NCBI GenBank assembly: GCA_902800715.1
Contig: CADCFN010000009.1
Location: 55,847 to 119,846 of the forward strand
Reading direction: 5' to 3'
Source: an uncultured Bacteroidales bacterium
Lineage (GTDB): Bacteria; Bacteroidota; Bacteroidia; Bacteroidales; Muribaculaceae
DNA: 64,000 bases
Part shown: positions 1 through 10,500 of the stretch, one piece after another
Numbering within the stretch: the first letter of the stretch is position 1
How the letters are laid out: each line of letters opens with the position of its first letter
Program-made: the position numbers and the translations under genes
Notes under the pieces: generated by a model
What the model was told of the DNA's origin: nothing
Database searches by the model: none
What the model saw: only the letters and a program-made list of their open reading frames with translations

Positions 1-3000
1 GCCGTCGAGGCGGAGGTGTATGCGTTCTCGTCGTTCTGTACCGCACTGGTATTCTGGCTTATCCTGAAGTGGGAAAACCGCGCCGACGAACCCGGCAGTG
101 ACCGCTGGATTGTGCTGATTGCCTATGTGTTTGGTGTGTCGCTCGGCGTCCACCTGTTGAACCTGCTGTGTATCCCCGCAATCGCGCTGATTTTCTATTA
201 CCGCCAGTGTCGTGCCAAAGGGCAGCCCTCATCGGCTAAGGGTTCGCTGATTACGCTGCTGATTTCGTTTGTCATTGTGGGTCTGATTCTGTACGGTCTG
301 GAGCCTGGTTTCGTGGAGATGGGCCAGAAGTTCGACCTGTTCTTCGTCAACACGCTGGGCATGTCGTTCAACTCCGGCGTCCTGATTTATGCCATCGTGC
401 TGCTTGCCGTTCTGGCATGGGCCTTGTGGGAGCTGTACAACAACAAGAGCGACCTGCGCATCAAGATTTCGTTCGCCCTTGGCATTCTGTTGTCTGGCAT
501 GCTGTTCCTCGGTGACAGCCTGTTGATTCCCCTGGTGCTGTTCATCGCATTGTGCGTTTATCTGTTCAAGTTCTGTGTTCGCATCCCCGTGCGCGTGTTT
601 ACCAACATCGTGGCGTGTGTAATGGTGATTTTCATCGGTTTCAGCTGCTATGCGCTGATTCTGATTCGCAGTTCGCAGAATACGCCCCTTGACGAGAACT
701 CTCCCAACAACACTTTCTCGCTGGCGAAGTATCTGAGCCGTGAGCAGTATGGTGAGACGCCGCTGCTGTATGGCCGCACGCTCTACAGCGATATCATGTA
801 CAGGCAGACCGCTCAAGGCACAATGGAGCCCGCCACCAAGGAGGGTCCCATGCAGTATGCCCCCGAGGTAAAGACCAGTCCCGACCAGCCCGACCGCTAC
901 AAGGAACTCGGTCCCAAGAAGACTTATCAATACAGCCCCGAGCAGAACATGCTCTTCCCGCGCATCCACGACGACAAGCACGAGCGTGAGTATGTCGAGT
1001 GGCTGGGTATGCAGGGCACCCAAGTCCAGGCAACGACGCAGCTTGATGCCGACGGCAATCCTGCCGGTACCGAGACCAAGATGAAGCCGACGATGGCAGA
1101 GAACCTGCGCTTCTTCGTTGACTACCAGCTGAACTACATGTACTGGCGCTACTTTATGTGGAACTTCGCAGGCCGCCAGAATGACCTTCAGGGCATGGGT
1201 GAGATTACCCACGGTAACTGGATTTCGGGCTATTCGTTCATCGACAACCCGCGTCTGGGTGACCAGAGCCTGCTGCCCGACGATTTGGGCAAGGGCAACA
1301 AGGGCCACAACGTGTTCTACATGCTGCCGTTACTGATGGGTATCATCGGCCTGTTGTGGCAAGCCTACCGTGGCCGCCGCGGCATTGAGCAGTTCTGGGT
1401 TGTGTTCTTCCTGTTCTTCATGACAGGTATCGCTATCGTGCTCTACTTGAACCAGACGCCGAGTCAGCCCCGTGAGCGAGACTACGCTTACGCCGGCTCA
1501 TTCTACGCCTACAGCATCTGGATTGGTATGGGTGTTGCTGGATTGTGGAGCCTCGTGATGTGGGCCCTCAAGAAGAAAGGCAAGAAAGCCGCCAAGGAAG
1601 AGGAAAAAGCCGCTTTGGCAGAAGCTACCAATCGTAGCGGTGTTGCAACCGCTATTGCCGCAGTCGCTGCCGTCATCGGTCTGATTATCCCCTTGCAGAT
1701 GGTTAGCCAGACCTGGGACGACCACGACCGCTCGGGACGCACCGCAGCCCGCGACTTCGGCCGCAACTATCTGTCCAGCGTAGCGCCCAACGGCATCATC
1801 TTCTGCAACGGTGACAACGACACCTTCCCCCTGTGGTACCTGCAGGAGGTCGAGGGTTACCGCACCGACGTGCGCGCCGTCAACCTGAGCTACCTGTCCA
1901 CCGACTGGTACATCAGCCAGATGCAGCGTGCCGCCTATGAGTCGGCTCCGGTGCCCATGCAGGCCGGCAAGGAAACCTATGCCTATGACGACCGCCAGTT
2001 CTGCTACTTCATGCAGCCCGATGATACGCCCACCGAGGCACTCAAGTCCCTGGCGTTCATCTATGGTCCCGAGAGCAAGAACAACCCCTACGGCATCACC
2101 GAAATCCGTTATCCCAAGGTTTTCATTCCCGTGAATGCCGACCAGGCCATCAAGGCCGGTGTCGTGCGCGAGGAGCAGCGTGACCTGATTCAGGAGTCAA
2201 TCAACCTCGACTTGCAACGCATGGGCAGCGGCATGACCGCCAGCCAGCTGATGTCGTTCGACATGGTTGCCAGCAGTATCGCTCAGGGTTGGAATCGTCC
2301 TTGCTACTTTGCCATGACGGTGCCCAGCAGCTATTACTTGGGTCTGGATCCCTATCTGCGTTTGACGGGTATGGTCTATCAGGTAACCCCGCTGGTGAGC
2401 AACATGGAAAACGGCGAATTGGCAGTATCTACCGATGTGATGTATGACAACGTGGTGAACAAGTTCATGTGGGGCGGTCTGGACAAGGCTAAGCCCGGCG
2501 AGATTTATCTCGACGAGACCGTGAGCCGCATGGTGACCACGACGCGCAGCGCCATAATTGACCTTGCCACCAGTCTGACCGAGGAAGGAACGATGGCCAA
2601 GCACGGCATGATTGCTGTCCCCGCTGGTATGACCCAGGAGGCATACACTGCCGACCGTTTCAAGAAGGCAAAACATGTCCTCGACCTGATGATGGAGAAA
2701 ATGCCCACCGCAACCTGTCCGTTCACCGTGCAGATGGGTGAGCAGGTGGCACGCGTGTACTATACCCTTGCCAAGGTTGGTGGTGATGAATCATGCTTGG
2801 CAAAGAGCAATGCGTTGCTCGAGAGCGAGATTCTGCGCTATGGCAATTACCTGCGCTTCTATCAGTCGCTCGATGCTTCGCAGTATGAGCGCCTGAGCAC
2901 CTATGACAAGTTCGTCGACCGTCAGTACATGCTTTATCTGCTCCAAGACTACTACAAGCAGTGTGGCGAGGAGAAGTACAAGCAGATTATGGACAAATTG

Positions 3001-3120
3001 GCTGCCGCCGGTGTTAACATGCAGCGCCTGCAGTCCTATCAGCAGTCCTATGACAACGCCATGATGCAGCAGCAGGCTCAAGAGGAGTCTGCCGAAGCCA
3101 TGGGCGGAGAAGAGGAATAA
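1..3120 (+). CDS. DUF2723 family membrane protein (glycosyltransferase-like), 5' truncated
   Basis: The reading frame is open from base 1, so the N-terminus lies outside the window. A GTG at 16 is an in-frame codon, not a convincing start. The visible 1,039 residues begin with AVEAEVYAFSS, matching the conserved N-terminal part of Bacteroidetes DUF2723 proteins, which are usually slightly longer than 1,100 residues; roughly the first 100 or more residues are missing. Several hydrophobic helices fill the first 230 residues, with more at about 440-490 and 500-570, and a long soluble C-terminal half ends in a Gln/Glu-rich tail. DUF2723 proteins are distant relatives of GT-C O-mannosyltransferases and are thought to act at the inner membrane; the substrate is unknown. 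It ends 34 bp before the deacetylase gene and is probably co-transcribed with it. Confidence 0.85.
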   Translation, partial: AVEAEVYAFSSFCTALVFWLILKWENRADEPGSDRWIVLIAYVFGVSLGVHLLNLLCIPAIALIFYYRQCRAKGQPSSAKGSLITLLISFVIVGLILYGLEPGFVEMGQKFDLFFVNTLGMSFNSGVLIYAIVLLAVLAWALWELYNNKSDLRIKISFALGILLSGMLFLGDSLLIPLVLFIALCVYLFKFCVRIPVRVFTNIVACVMVIFIGFSCYALILIRSSQNTPLDENSPNNTFSLAKYLSREQYGETPLLYGRTLYSDIMYRQTAQGTMEPATKEGPMQYAPEVKTSPDQPDRYKELGPKKTYQYSPEQNMLFPRIHDDKHEREYVEWLGMQGTQVQATTQLDADGNPAGTETKMKPTMAENLRFFVDYQLNYMYWRYFMWNFAGRQNDLQGMGEITHGNWISGYSFIDNPRLGDQSLLPDDLGKGNKGHNVFYMLPLLMGIIGLLWQAYRGRRGIEQFWVVFFLFFMTGIAIVLYLNQTPSQPRERDYAYAGSFYAYSIWIGMGVAGLWSLVMWALKKKGKKAAKEEEKAALAEATNRSGVATAIAAVAAVIGLIIPLQMVSQTWDDHDRSGRTAARDFGRNYLSSVAPNGIIFCNGDNDTFPLWYLQEVEGYRTDVRAVNLSYLSTDWYISQMQRAAYESAPVPMQAGKETYAYDDRQFCYFMQPDDTPTEALKSLAFIYGPESKNNPYGITEIRYPKVFIPVNADQAIKAGVVREEQRDLIQESINLDLQRMGSGMTASQLMSFDMVASSIAQGWNRPCYFAMTVPSSYYLGLDPYLRLTGMVYQVTPLVSNMENGELAVSTDVMYDNVVNKFMWGGLDKAKPGEIYLDETVSRMVTTTRSAIIDLATSLTEEGTMAKHGMIAVPAGMTQEAYTADRFKKAKHVLDLMMEKMPTATCPFTVQMGEQVARVYYTLAKVGGDESCLAKSNALLESEILRYGNYLRFYQSLDASQYERLSTYDKFVDRQYMLYLLQDYYKQCGEEKYKQIMDKLAAAGVNMQRLQSYQQSYDNAMMQQQAQEESAEAMGGEEE

Positions 3121-3154
3121 AACGGGTTCAACTGTGTGATACAACCTCATTGCG

Positions 3155-3772
3155 GTGTTAGTTGAACGTCCACCTCTGTTGTACAGAATGTTATTTCCCG
3201 AGACCGTGTGGCGCATCCACAAGCGCGACCACACGGTCTATTTGACCTTTGACGACGGACCCATCCCCGAGGTCACTCCATGGGTACTCGACACGCTCGA
3301 CCGCTATGGCATCAAGGCCACCTTCTTTATGGTGGGCGAGAACGTGGAGCGGCATCCCGAGCTGTTGCAGGAGGTGCGGCGCCGTGGCCACAGCGTGGGC
3401 AACCACACGATGAGCCACCTGCAGGGCGCCCATGTGGGCACCAAGCACTACTTGCACAACGTCTTCCGTGCCAACGAACTGATAGGCAGCACGCTGTTCC
3501 GTCCGCCACACGGCCTGCTGCGTTGGGGGCAGTCCAAGGTGTTGCGTTCGCGCTTCGCCATCATCATGTATGACCTGGTGACGCGCGACTACAGCCGCAA
3601 GCTCACCGGCGAGCAGGTGCTGGCCAACGTCAAGCGCTATGCCCGCAACGGCTCGATTATCGTTTTCCATGACTCGCTCAAGGCCGAGAAAAACATGAAA
3701 TATGCCCTGCCGCGCGCCATTGAGTGGCTGCAAAGTAAAGGTTATAAATTTGATGCCATACCCGAACTATGA
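3155..3772 (+). CDS. Polysaccharide deacetylase family protein (NodB homology)
   Basis: This 205-residue protein carries the carbohydrate esterase 4 motifs in order: TFDDGP (motif 1, catalytic base and metal Asp), NHTMSH (motif 2, metal-binding His pair), FRPPHG (motif 3) and IVFHDS (final His motif). Such enzymes remove N- or O-acetyl groups from cell-wall or surface polysaccharides using a divalent metal. The GTG at 3155 is chosen as start because the following residues (LVERPPLLYRML) match the usual beginning of short Bacteroidetes members. No signal peptide is visible, so the protein may be cytoplasmic or exported by another route. Its last 20 bp overlap the queG start at 3753. Confidence 0.85.
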   Translation: MLVERPPLLYRMLFPETVWRIHKRDHTVYLTFDDGPIPEVTPWVLDTLDRYGIKATFFMVGENVERHPELLQEVRRRGHSVGNHTMSHLQGAHVGTKHYLHNVFRANELIGSTLFRPPHGLLRWGQSKVLRSRFAIIMYDLVTRDYSRKLTGEQVLANVKRYARNGSIIVFHDSLKAEKNMKYALPRAIEWLQSKGYKFDAIPEL

Positions 3773-4688
3773 TATTGCATCACTGATTAAATCCCAGGCC
3801 GCAAGCCTGGGATTTGACGCATGTGGCTTTGCTGCCGTTGAGCCCGTCGATGACGAAGCGGTGGCACGCTACGACCGATGGTTAGAACAGGGGCGCAACG
3901 GATGTATGCAGTGGGCGGCAGGTCATCGCGACCTGCGTCGTGACCCCGCGATGCTGCTTGAGGGGGCGCGCACGGTCATCTCCCTCGCCCTGAACTACTA
4001 TCCTGCCCGTTTCCAACCGCCAGGGACGTTGCGAGTCGCCTACTATGCCTATGGGCGCGACTACCATGAGGTCTTGCGTGAAAAATTGACCGAATTGTCC
4101 CATTTCATCGAACAAATCACCCATTGTGCCACTCGCCCGTGTGTCGATTCGGCACCCATCCGCGAGCGTTATTGGGCACAGCGGGCGGGGCTCGGTTTCG
4201 TGGGCCGCAACAACTGCCTGATGTTGCCTGGCAAGGGTTCGTTCTTTTTCTTGGGAGAAATCGTCACTACGGCTCAACTGACCCCTGACGAACCGTGCTT
4301 CGGAACCTGTGGCGACTGCGGCAAGTGCGTCACAGCGTGCCCAGCGGGCGCCTTGAGTGAACAGGGAGCCGTTGATGCCTCGCGTTGCCTGTCCTGCCTG
4401 CTCATCGAGAACCATGCCGATGAATTGCCCGCTTGGGTGGGCGAGGTGATTGGCGATAGGGTGGTGGGCTGTGACGAGTGCCAGTTGTGCTGCCCCCACA
4501 ATGCCCATGCCGTGGCGACCACAGTCGAGGATTTCGCTCCCACCGAGGCAGTGATGACGCTCACCCGAGAGCGTATTGAGGCAATGACCGCAGGCGAATT
4601 CAAGCGCACCTTCGCCCACAGCGCCATTTCCCGTCTGCGCTACAAGACCCTACGCCGCAATGCCGCCCTTATTGCCGATGAGGATTGA
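3753..4688 (+). CDS. queG: Epoxyqueuosine reductase QueG
   Basis: This 311-residue iron-sulfur and cobalamin-dependent enzyme performs the last step of queuosine synthesis, reducing epoxyqueuosine to queuosine in tRNA. Two 4Fe-4S cluster motifs are visible: CFGTCGDCGKCVTACP, followed by CLSCLL and CDECQLCCPHN near the C-terminus. The N-terminal half has the RERYWAQRAGLGFVGRN segment typical of the family. I chose ATG 3753, which gives the family's usual length; an upstream in-frame ATG at 3702 would only add residues encoded inside the deacetylase gene. The 20-bp overlap with the preceding gene suggests translational coupling. Confidence 0.93.
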   Translation: MPYPNYDIASLIKSQAASLGFDACGFAAVEPVDDEAVARYDRWLEQGRNGCMQWAAGHRDLRRDPAMLLEGARTVISLALNYYPARFQPPGTLRVAYYAYGRDYHEVLREKLTELSHFIEQITHCATRPCVDSAPIRERYWAQRAGLGFVGRNNCLMLPGKGSFFFLGEIVTTAQLTPDEPCFGTCGDCGKCVTACPAGALSEQGAVDASRCLSCLLIENHADELPAWVGEVIGDRVVGCDECQLCCPHNAHAVATTVEDFAPTEAVMTLTRERIEAMTAGEFKRTFAHSAISRLRYKTLRRNAALIADED

Positions 4689-4735
4689 ATCGAGCCAAAA
4701 ATCGGCATATGGAATGTGTTTTTAGTTTTTTATTG

Positions 4736-4743
4736 TAAATTTG
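4736..4743 (+). promoter_or_regulatory. Bacteroidetes -7 promoter element
   Basis: TAAATTTG matches TAnnTTTG and lies 23 bp before the lipoprotein ATG at 4767, within a T-rich stretch after queG. No clear -33 TTTG was found. Confidence 0.5.
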
Positions 4744-4766
4744 CACGCAAGATAAAACATAAAATC

Positions 4767-5678
4767 ATGAATAAATTTTTTTGGAGTGCATTTGCATTAT
4801 TGCTGTGTTTGCTGGGCACTTTCTTGTCATGTAGCGGAGAGAAGAAAGTAGCAGCCAGCTCTATAGCGCCTACGGATGCCGAAGTTTTCAATCCAGATAT
4901 GAGGTTTGCCTCGATTGACTCTTTGGTCGACTACATGATGGAAGAATTCTCGGCCAAAACGGTCGACGAGTTTGTCAACCGTTATGAGCAACAGGCTGTT
5001 GCCGTAAAATCCTATGGTTTTTTGAATCATAAGGGAGAGGACACTAACCGTTGGGACGAAGTCGTTTTCCGTGATTTGCAGGCGTTGGCCGACAGCCTGT
5101 CGGGTGGCAGCACGTTCGACATGGTGATGAGCTGTCGCATCGAGCGCGGTATGTCCCATTATCTCATTGGCAAGGACTATTGTGAAAAATACAGCGAAAA
5201 TCCGCTCTACCAGGCCGAGATGCGCGACTGGCTTGCGCTGGAGGATGAGTTGGGAAGCTTTTATATCAATTTGGCTTATCTGGCCAATTGGGGCGGCACT
5301 ATTGCCCATGTCACCTCTAGCGGCTCGCTCGCTTATATGGCAGAAGAGCGCCAGAAGGAATACTGCCAGCTCAAGAAGGACGGCCATTTTGCCAACAGTG
5401 AGTCTTTGACTATAGCCGAAGCCCGAGCTGACTTCATCCAGGAACTCGCCGATGCCAAGAGCTTGGATAGTGCCATGGATGATGATATGTATGATGGCGA
5501 AGGCTACCGTGAGACGCTCAAGGAGATGTGTGAGCATGCCGACAGAGTGACTGTTCTGCTCGACAAATGGCTTGCATCGCGTGCCCAATTGTGTAAGGCC
5601 GAAGGCGTCCCCGACAGCCACACCGCTCACCTCATCGCTGTGCTGGGTACCCGCATCATGGAACTCATTGAGGGATAA
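4767..5678 (+). CDS. Predicted lipoprotein of unknown function
   Basis: The 303-residue product begins with a lipoprotein signal peptide (MNKFFWSAFALLLCLLG, lipobox around FLSC), so it is probably anchored in a membrane after cleavage. The start at 4767 is chosen because it gives a standard signal peptide and follows a TAnnTTTG element; an upstream in-frame ATG at 4716 would add a basic leader. The mature part is acidic and mostly helical, with no motif I recognise. It lies 31 bp upstream of the CstA-type transporter on the same strand and may be co-transcribed with it. I do not assign a function. Confidence 0.8.
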   Translation: MNKFFWSAFALLLCLLGTFLSCSGEKKVAASSIAPTDAEVFNPDMRFASIDSLVDYMMEEFSAKTVDEFVNRYEQQAVAVKSYGFLNHKGEDTNRWDEVVFRDLQALADSLSGGSTFDMVMSCRIERGMSHYLIGKDYCEKYSENPLYQAEMRDWLALEDELGSFYINLAYLANWGGTIAHVTSSGSLAYMAEERQKEYCQLKKDGHFANSESLTIAEARADFIQELADAKSLDSAMDDDMYDGEGYRETLKEMCEHADRVTVLLDKWLASRAQLCKAEGVPDSHTAHLIAVLGTRIMELIEG

Positions 5679-5709
5679 AACAGAAAAACAACGACATTAA
5701 GAATAGACT

Positions 5710-7248
5710 ATGATTTCATTTATTATCAGCCTTATTGCCCTTGTGGTGGGCTACTTCATTTACGGTGCCATCGTGGAGCGCGTGATGCGTCCCGATGACC
5801 GCCAGACCCCCGCTGTTCGCCTCGCCGACGGTGTAGACTTTGTGGCGCTGCCCACATGGAAGGTGTTCATGATTCAGTTCCTGAACATTGCGGGAACGGG
5901 CCCGATTTTCGGTGCCATTATGGGCATGAGGTTCGGCCCTGCGTCCTATCTGTGGATTGTGCTGGGCTGCATCTTTGCCGGAGCGGTGCACGACTTCATG
6001 AGTGGTATGTTGTCGCTTCGTCATGATGGAGCCAACCTGCCGACGCTCATCGGCAAGTACTTGGGTAACGGTACGCGCGTAGTGATGCTGGTGTTCACTG
6101 TGTTCCTGCTGATGATGGTGGGTGCTGTGTTCGTCTATAGCCCAGCGCTCATCCTCAAGGATATGTGGGGAGGTAATGACACTACCATCTGGTGGATTAT
6201 AGCCATTTTTGCCTACTATGTGATTGCCACACTGCTGCCCATCGACAAAATCATCGGCAGGGTCTATCCGCTGTTTGCCATTGCATTGCTGGTGATGGCT
6301 GCAGGATTGCTCGTGGGACTGTTTGTGAAGATGCCTCACCTGCCCGAGTTGTGGAACATGGGTGACATGGCACAATGGACGGGCTCTCAGGTCGTGGACG
6401 GTAAGGACACCCTGGGTGTGGCTGGTTATCTGCAGAAGAATCCCTGGTTCCCGTGCCTGTTCATCACGATAGCCTGTGGTGCCATCAGCGGTTTCCATGC
6501 TACGCAGAGCCCCTTGATGGCGCGTTGCCTGAAGAGCGAGCGTCTGGCCAGGCCGGTGTTCTACGGCGCCATGATTACCGAGGGTATTGTGGCACTCATC
6601 TGGGCCACTGTCTCGTCCTACTTCTTCTACTATGGCGGTTGGAAAGAGGTCGTTAGCCCCGAGGCCGTGAACGAATTTATGGCTCAGGTACATTTGCCCA
6701 ACGGCGAGAACTTGATTCAGTATTTTGATGCGCCCCAGCTGGTGAATTGGGTGTGCAGTAGCTGGCTAGGCATTTTTGGCGGCACGCTGGCTGTGCTGGG
6801 TGTGGTGGCAGCCCCCATCACGAGCGGTGATACAGCGTTCCGCAGCGCGCGCCTTATCATTGCCGAGGCACTGCATTTTGAGCAGAAGAGCATGGTGCGT
6901 CGCCTGATGATCAGTGTACCCCTGTTCGTTGCCTCGTTGCTGCTGCTTATCTGGCAAATGGAGAACCGTGATGGCTTCAATGTGCTGTGGCAATACTTCG
7001 GCTGGTCCAACCAGGCTTTGTCGGTGTTCACCCTGTGGATGATTACTGTCTATCTGGCCCGCAACCACAAGGCGTATATCATCACGCTGATTCCCGCCAT
7101 CTTCATGACTGTGGTGTGCACTTCCTTCTTAATTGCATCACCCGAGGCATTAGGTCGCGGGGACCTCACCCCGTGGGTAGGGCTGGCGGTCATCGTCATT
7201 GCCGTCATCTGGTTTGCCATGTGGCTCAAGAAGGAGCGCAAAAAGTAA
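5710..7248 (+). CDS. CstA family carbon-starvation / peptide-pyruvate transporter
   Basis: This 512-residue polytopic inner-membrane protein has the features of the shorter CstA family: the FLNIAGTGPIFGAIMG segment near residue 60, GCIFAGAVHDFMSGM, the conserved SGFHATQSPLMARC region and the PITSGDTAFRSARL motif. CstA proteins import peptides or pyruvate, often under carbon limitation. Members in Bacteroidetes are shorter than E. coli CstA (about 700 residues), so this length is normal. A strong hairpin follows within 30 bp, so the transcript that starts before the lipoprotein gene probably ends here. Confidence 0.9.
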   Translation: MISFIISLIALVVGYFIYGAIVERVMRPDDRQTPAVRLADGVDFVALPTWKVFMIQFLNIAGTGPIFGAIMGMRFGPASYLWIVLGCIFAGAVHDFMSGMLSLRHDGANLPTLIGKYLGNGTRVVMLVFTVFLLMMVGAVFVYSPALILKDMWGGNDTTIWWIIAIFAYYVIATLLPIDKIIGRVYPLFAIALLVMAAGLLVGLFVKMPHLPELWNMGDMAQWTGSQVVDGKDTLGVAGYLQKNPWFPCLFITIACGAISGFHATQSPLMARCLKSERLARPVFYGAMITEGIVALIWATVSSYFFYYGGWKEVVSPEAVNEFMAQVHLPNGENLIQYFDAPQLVNWVCSSWLGIFGGTLAVLGVVAAPITSGDTAFRSARLIIAEALHFEQKSMVRRLMISVPLFVASLLLLIWQMENRDGFNVLWQYFGWSNQALSVFTLWMITVYLARNHKAYIITLIPAIFMTVVCTSFLIASPEALGRGDLTPWVGLAVIVIAVIWFAMWLKKERKK

Positions 7249-7274
7249 GGAATCATTTAGTTACGATTTTAGGT

Positions 7275-7310
7275 AAGGTCATTTCCAGATAATCTGGGAA
7301 TGACCTTATT
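7275..7310 (+). terminator. Hairpin terminator after the CstA-type gene
   Basis: A 15-bp stem (7275-7289 with 7293-7307, one G-T pair) around a 3-nt loop is followed by TTATT. It begins 27 bp after the stop codon. Confidence 0.75.
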
Positions 7311-7424
7311 AGTATTCCTAGATGAATGTCGGCCATTTACTGGAAGCTGTGAGAATTTTTCGAAAAATACGTCAAAGAATATTAATATTTGTGAATTATT
7401 TAGGATGGTCTGATATCATGGCAT

Positions 7425-7432
7425 TATCTTTG
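7425..7432 (+). promoter_or_regulatory. Bacteroidetes -7 promoter element for the large exported protein
   Basis: TATCTTTG matches TAnnTTTG and sits about 100 bp upstream of the ATG at 7533, predicting an AT-rich leader of about 95 nt. The nearest TTTG lies too far upstream to be a clean -33 partner. Confidence 0.5.
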
Positions 7433-7532
7433 CTACATCAATTTTTTGCAATTCTCTAAAGATTTGCTGGTTATGTTTTTTAGTATTAGATAATTACTCT
7501 ACTTGCTAATGCTTGTTTAATAGTTTTAAAAG

Positions 7533-10500
7533 ATGAAGAAGCCTATTATTTTTTTGTTGTTTATTACTTTTATTTTGAGTGCTCAGGCCCAGGAGCTTGG
7601 GATTAAAATGACCCAATTTGATTGGGCGAACCCTGTATTTGATTTTTCCTATACTGAAGCCGGAACAGGAGAAACCAAAACCGTTAAGCTCACCGACGAG
7701 GCCAAGACTACCGATCACATCATCGCCCTGCTGCGTGCCGTTTATACCAACGCTGATATTCCCGGTATTCGCTATGCGTACATGTGGCGTAACCCTGAAA
7801 CAGGTGAACTCTTGCTTAATCGCAAGATGAACTACCGTTACAATTATACTTCGCATAGCGACAGGAGTGAGTATCCTAATGGTGGCGGCGGTAACCCGAA
7901 TAATACCTGGGCGCGCAGTTTGGACAAGAATGCGGGCATTGTAGTGCCCGAAGAGACCACCAAGGATGGTATGACTGTCATGCTGGTCCAGTTAAAGGAG
8001 AGTTGGACTGAGCCTTGGGGCGCAAAATTTATCAATAATGCGCGCAAAACAATAGATACGGCCTATTCGTCGGTCAAAGTGGTCACTGCTTTCACTCGCG
8101 TCCATGATGTGAATAACCCCGGTTATCTGTTTGCCATCGATGGCGCAGCCACCAACAAGTTCTTCTTCATCTCCAAGGGTAAATCCAGGGGCTGCAGTGC
8201 CTCGCCGTTGTATCGCTTGTATGAGCAGATCAGCCCGGTAAAGGGCGATGCGGGAACGACCACCAATGACTTCGTATCCAAGATGAAGTCGGGTGAGGTC
8301 TATTACTGCTTCCATGATTGCGTTGATGTGGCGACCTATTTCAACCAGAGGGATGAGAATAACCGCCCCATTGGTCACTGGTTCACAATCTCTGATGAAG
8401 GTGAGGCCTATAGCCTGAAGAACCTGTGTCTGTATGTGCCTGACCGCCGCCTCGAGAACGAGCGCAAGGATATGGACCCTGTGCTGGATGAATTGAGCAG
8501 TTATGACGACCAGGCAAAATACTATACCAACTATGGTGTCAAGGACGAAAACTCGACACAGGATTCAATTATTCGTCCTAAGGTGTTCATGTACACTGCC
8601 GACCTGAATGCTGAGGCTGTGCCTTCGGATGTGGAAGACCACTACCAGGTGAACTTGGACTGGATCACCTCCCTTACCGACCAAAAAGTCGGAGCCCATG
8701 TCCCTGAGCATTACTATGTGTATATCGTGCAGGACGACGGCTCTTGGGTGAGGATTGATGATCTGCTGGGAGAGAATGAGCCAGTGGCAGAGCGCGAAGG
8801 TCACTATCTTGTTCCTCAGACCTACGAGACCCAGGTATTCCACTATGTCATCACCGCCCATCCCATCAACTATGACATGGATGGTAACATGATTATGGAC
8901 GGCATGGACACGCTGAATGTCGATTGTGAGAAGCCGCTGGTGACCATCACAGCCGTGAGTCCAGTGCGCACCGTGATCATTCCGCCGCTGGGCAAGCCGT
9001 TCTTCCAGAGGTTACTGGAGTACCGCAGTTTCTATAATGTGAACACAGAGGAGAATTTTTATCGCAACAAGATCGCAATCGGCCCCGCCAATGAAGCGGC
9101 CTTTGAAGCCATCAAGCACTTCAAGGGTACCTATAGTGTGACCCGCACCGATCCTGATGACCAGAAAGAAACCATCGCTCAGGTAAATATAAGCCAGAAA
9201 ACTGGTGAAATCGGCTTCCATTATCAAGTGGACTATGTTGACGAGACGCAGAGGGACGTTGCTAATGCCCTGTTCGATAACGGCAATATCGTTACCGAAG
9301 GCGTCATTTCCAGTGCAACAGATAATATGGTTATCTATGACCGTTTCCGTGCTTCTACCGAAGTGAATGAGCAATATGACCATTACATCTACAACTTTGA
9401 GCAGATGGAATTGGAAGGTCATGGCGACGAAGCCTTCGAGGTGGCATGCAGTAACCCCTTGACTGTTCCCGTGTTCAAGACTACCAACGTAGTCGAGACC
9501 GAGGGCTACACCAGGGACGAGGTGCTTGCTGACCGCGAGCATACCCTGCAACCCAGGCCCACCAACATGATTACCTTTACCGCCAGCTACGACCCGACTG
9601 CCAACTTGGTAGAGTATGACGTGATGCGTGTGAACAGGGAGTACCACCCTGTGGATGAGTATAAGGTGGGTAAGGCCGAGAACTTTAACAACAGTGGCGA
9701 GTATCATGTCATCGGCATCGGTGCCGAAGGATACCTCAATTACTTGGAGCAGACGGTTAATATCGGTTACAATGATGACCCTCAGGCCATCACGTTCATC
9801 GATAAGTATGGCTCTGTTGCTGAGCCGGTAAGCAGTTATGTGCCCACAATTACTACCCTCTTCGGCGGTGACCTGAACAAGATGAATACCTATGGCTGTA
9901 ACATCCTGGACATGTCTTATCCTCAGTTGAATCTGAGCATCTCGGCTGAGAAATCCAATAGTTTCAAGCAAATGGACGCTGATGGCAACTTCTACCTCAG
10001 CAAGGGTTATACCGCCCGCCTCAATCTCGTTCCGATGCTTACCGACGAAATGAATTATGCCTACTACTATCGTGTGTGGCGCGTGGTTGACGGCGAGGAA
10101 ACCGAGGTATTGCTCAACGAGCTGGACGACTTTGGCGGAACTGGCACCAGCGCTCAGACTGGTGGCCCTTCTTACTGGCAAGCCATCTATAGCAGCATCC
10201 AGGAAACCTATCCTGGCGAGAATCCCTTGGATGTGTGCGATATCATTGTAAAACCTTACACTCAGGAGGAAGACGATGACTTTGAGGTGACCTATATCGC
10301 ACGACTCTATGCCACCTATATTGAAGGCTACACGTCAGATGTCATTGTTCCCGACCACAACCGTCGTATTGCTGAGCACGGCGGTAAGGACTATGTCGTG
10401 GTCGAGCAGCGCGCAACTGTGAACTTCAAGAACGTGCCCACCTATCTCGAGGAAATGTATGGCACCATGATTAATAATGTGACTTATTACAACCTGCAGG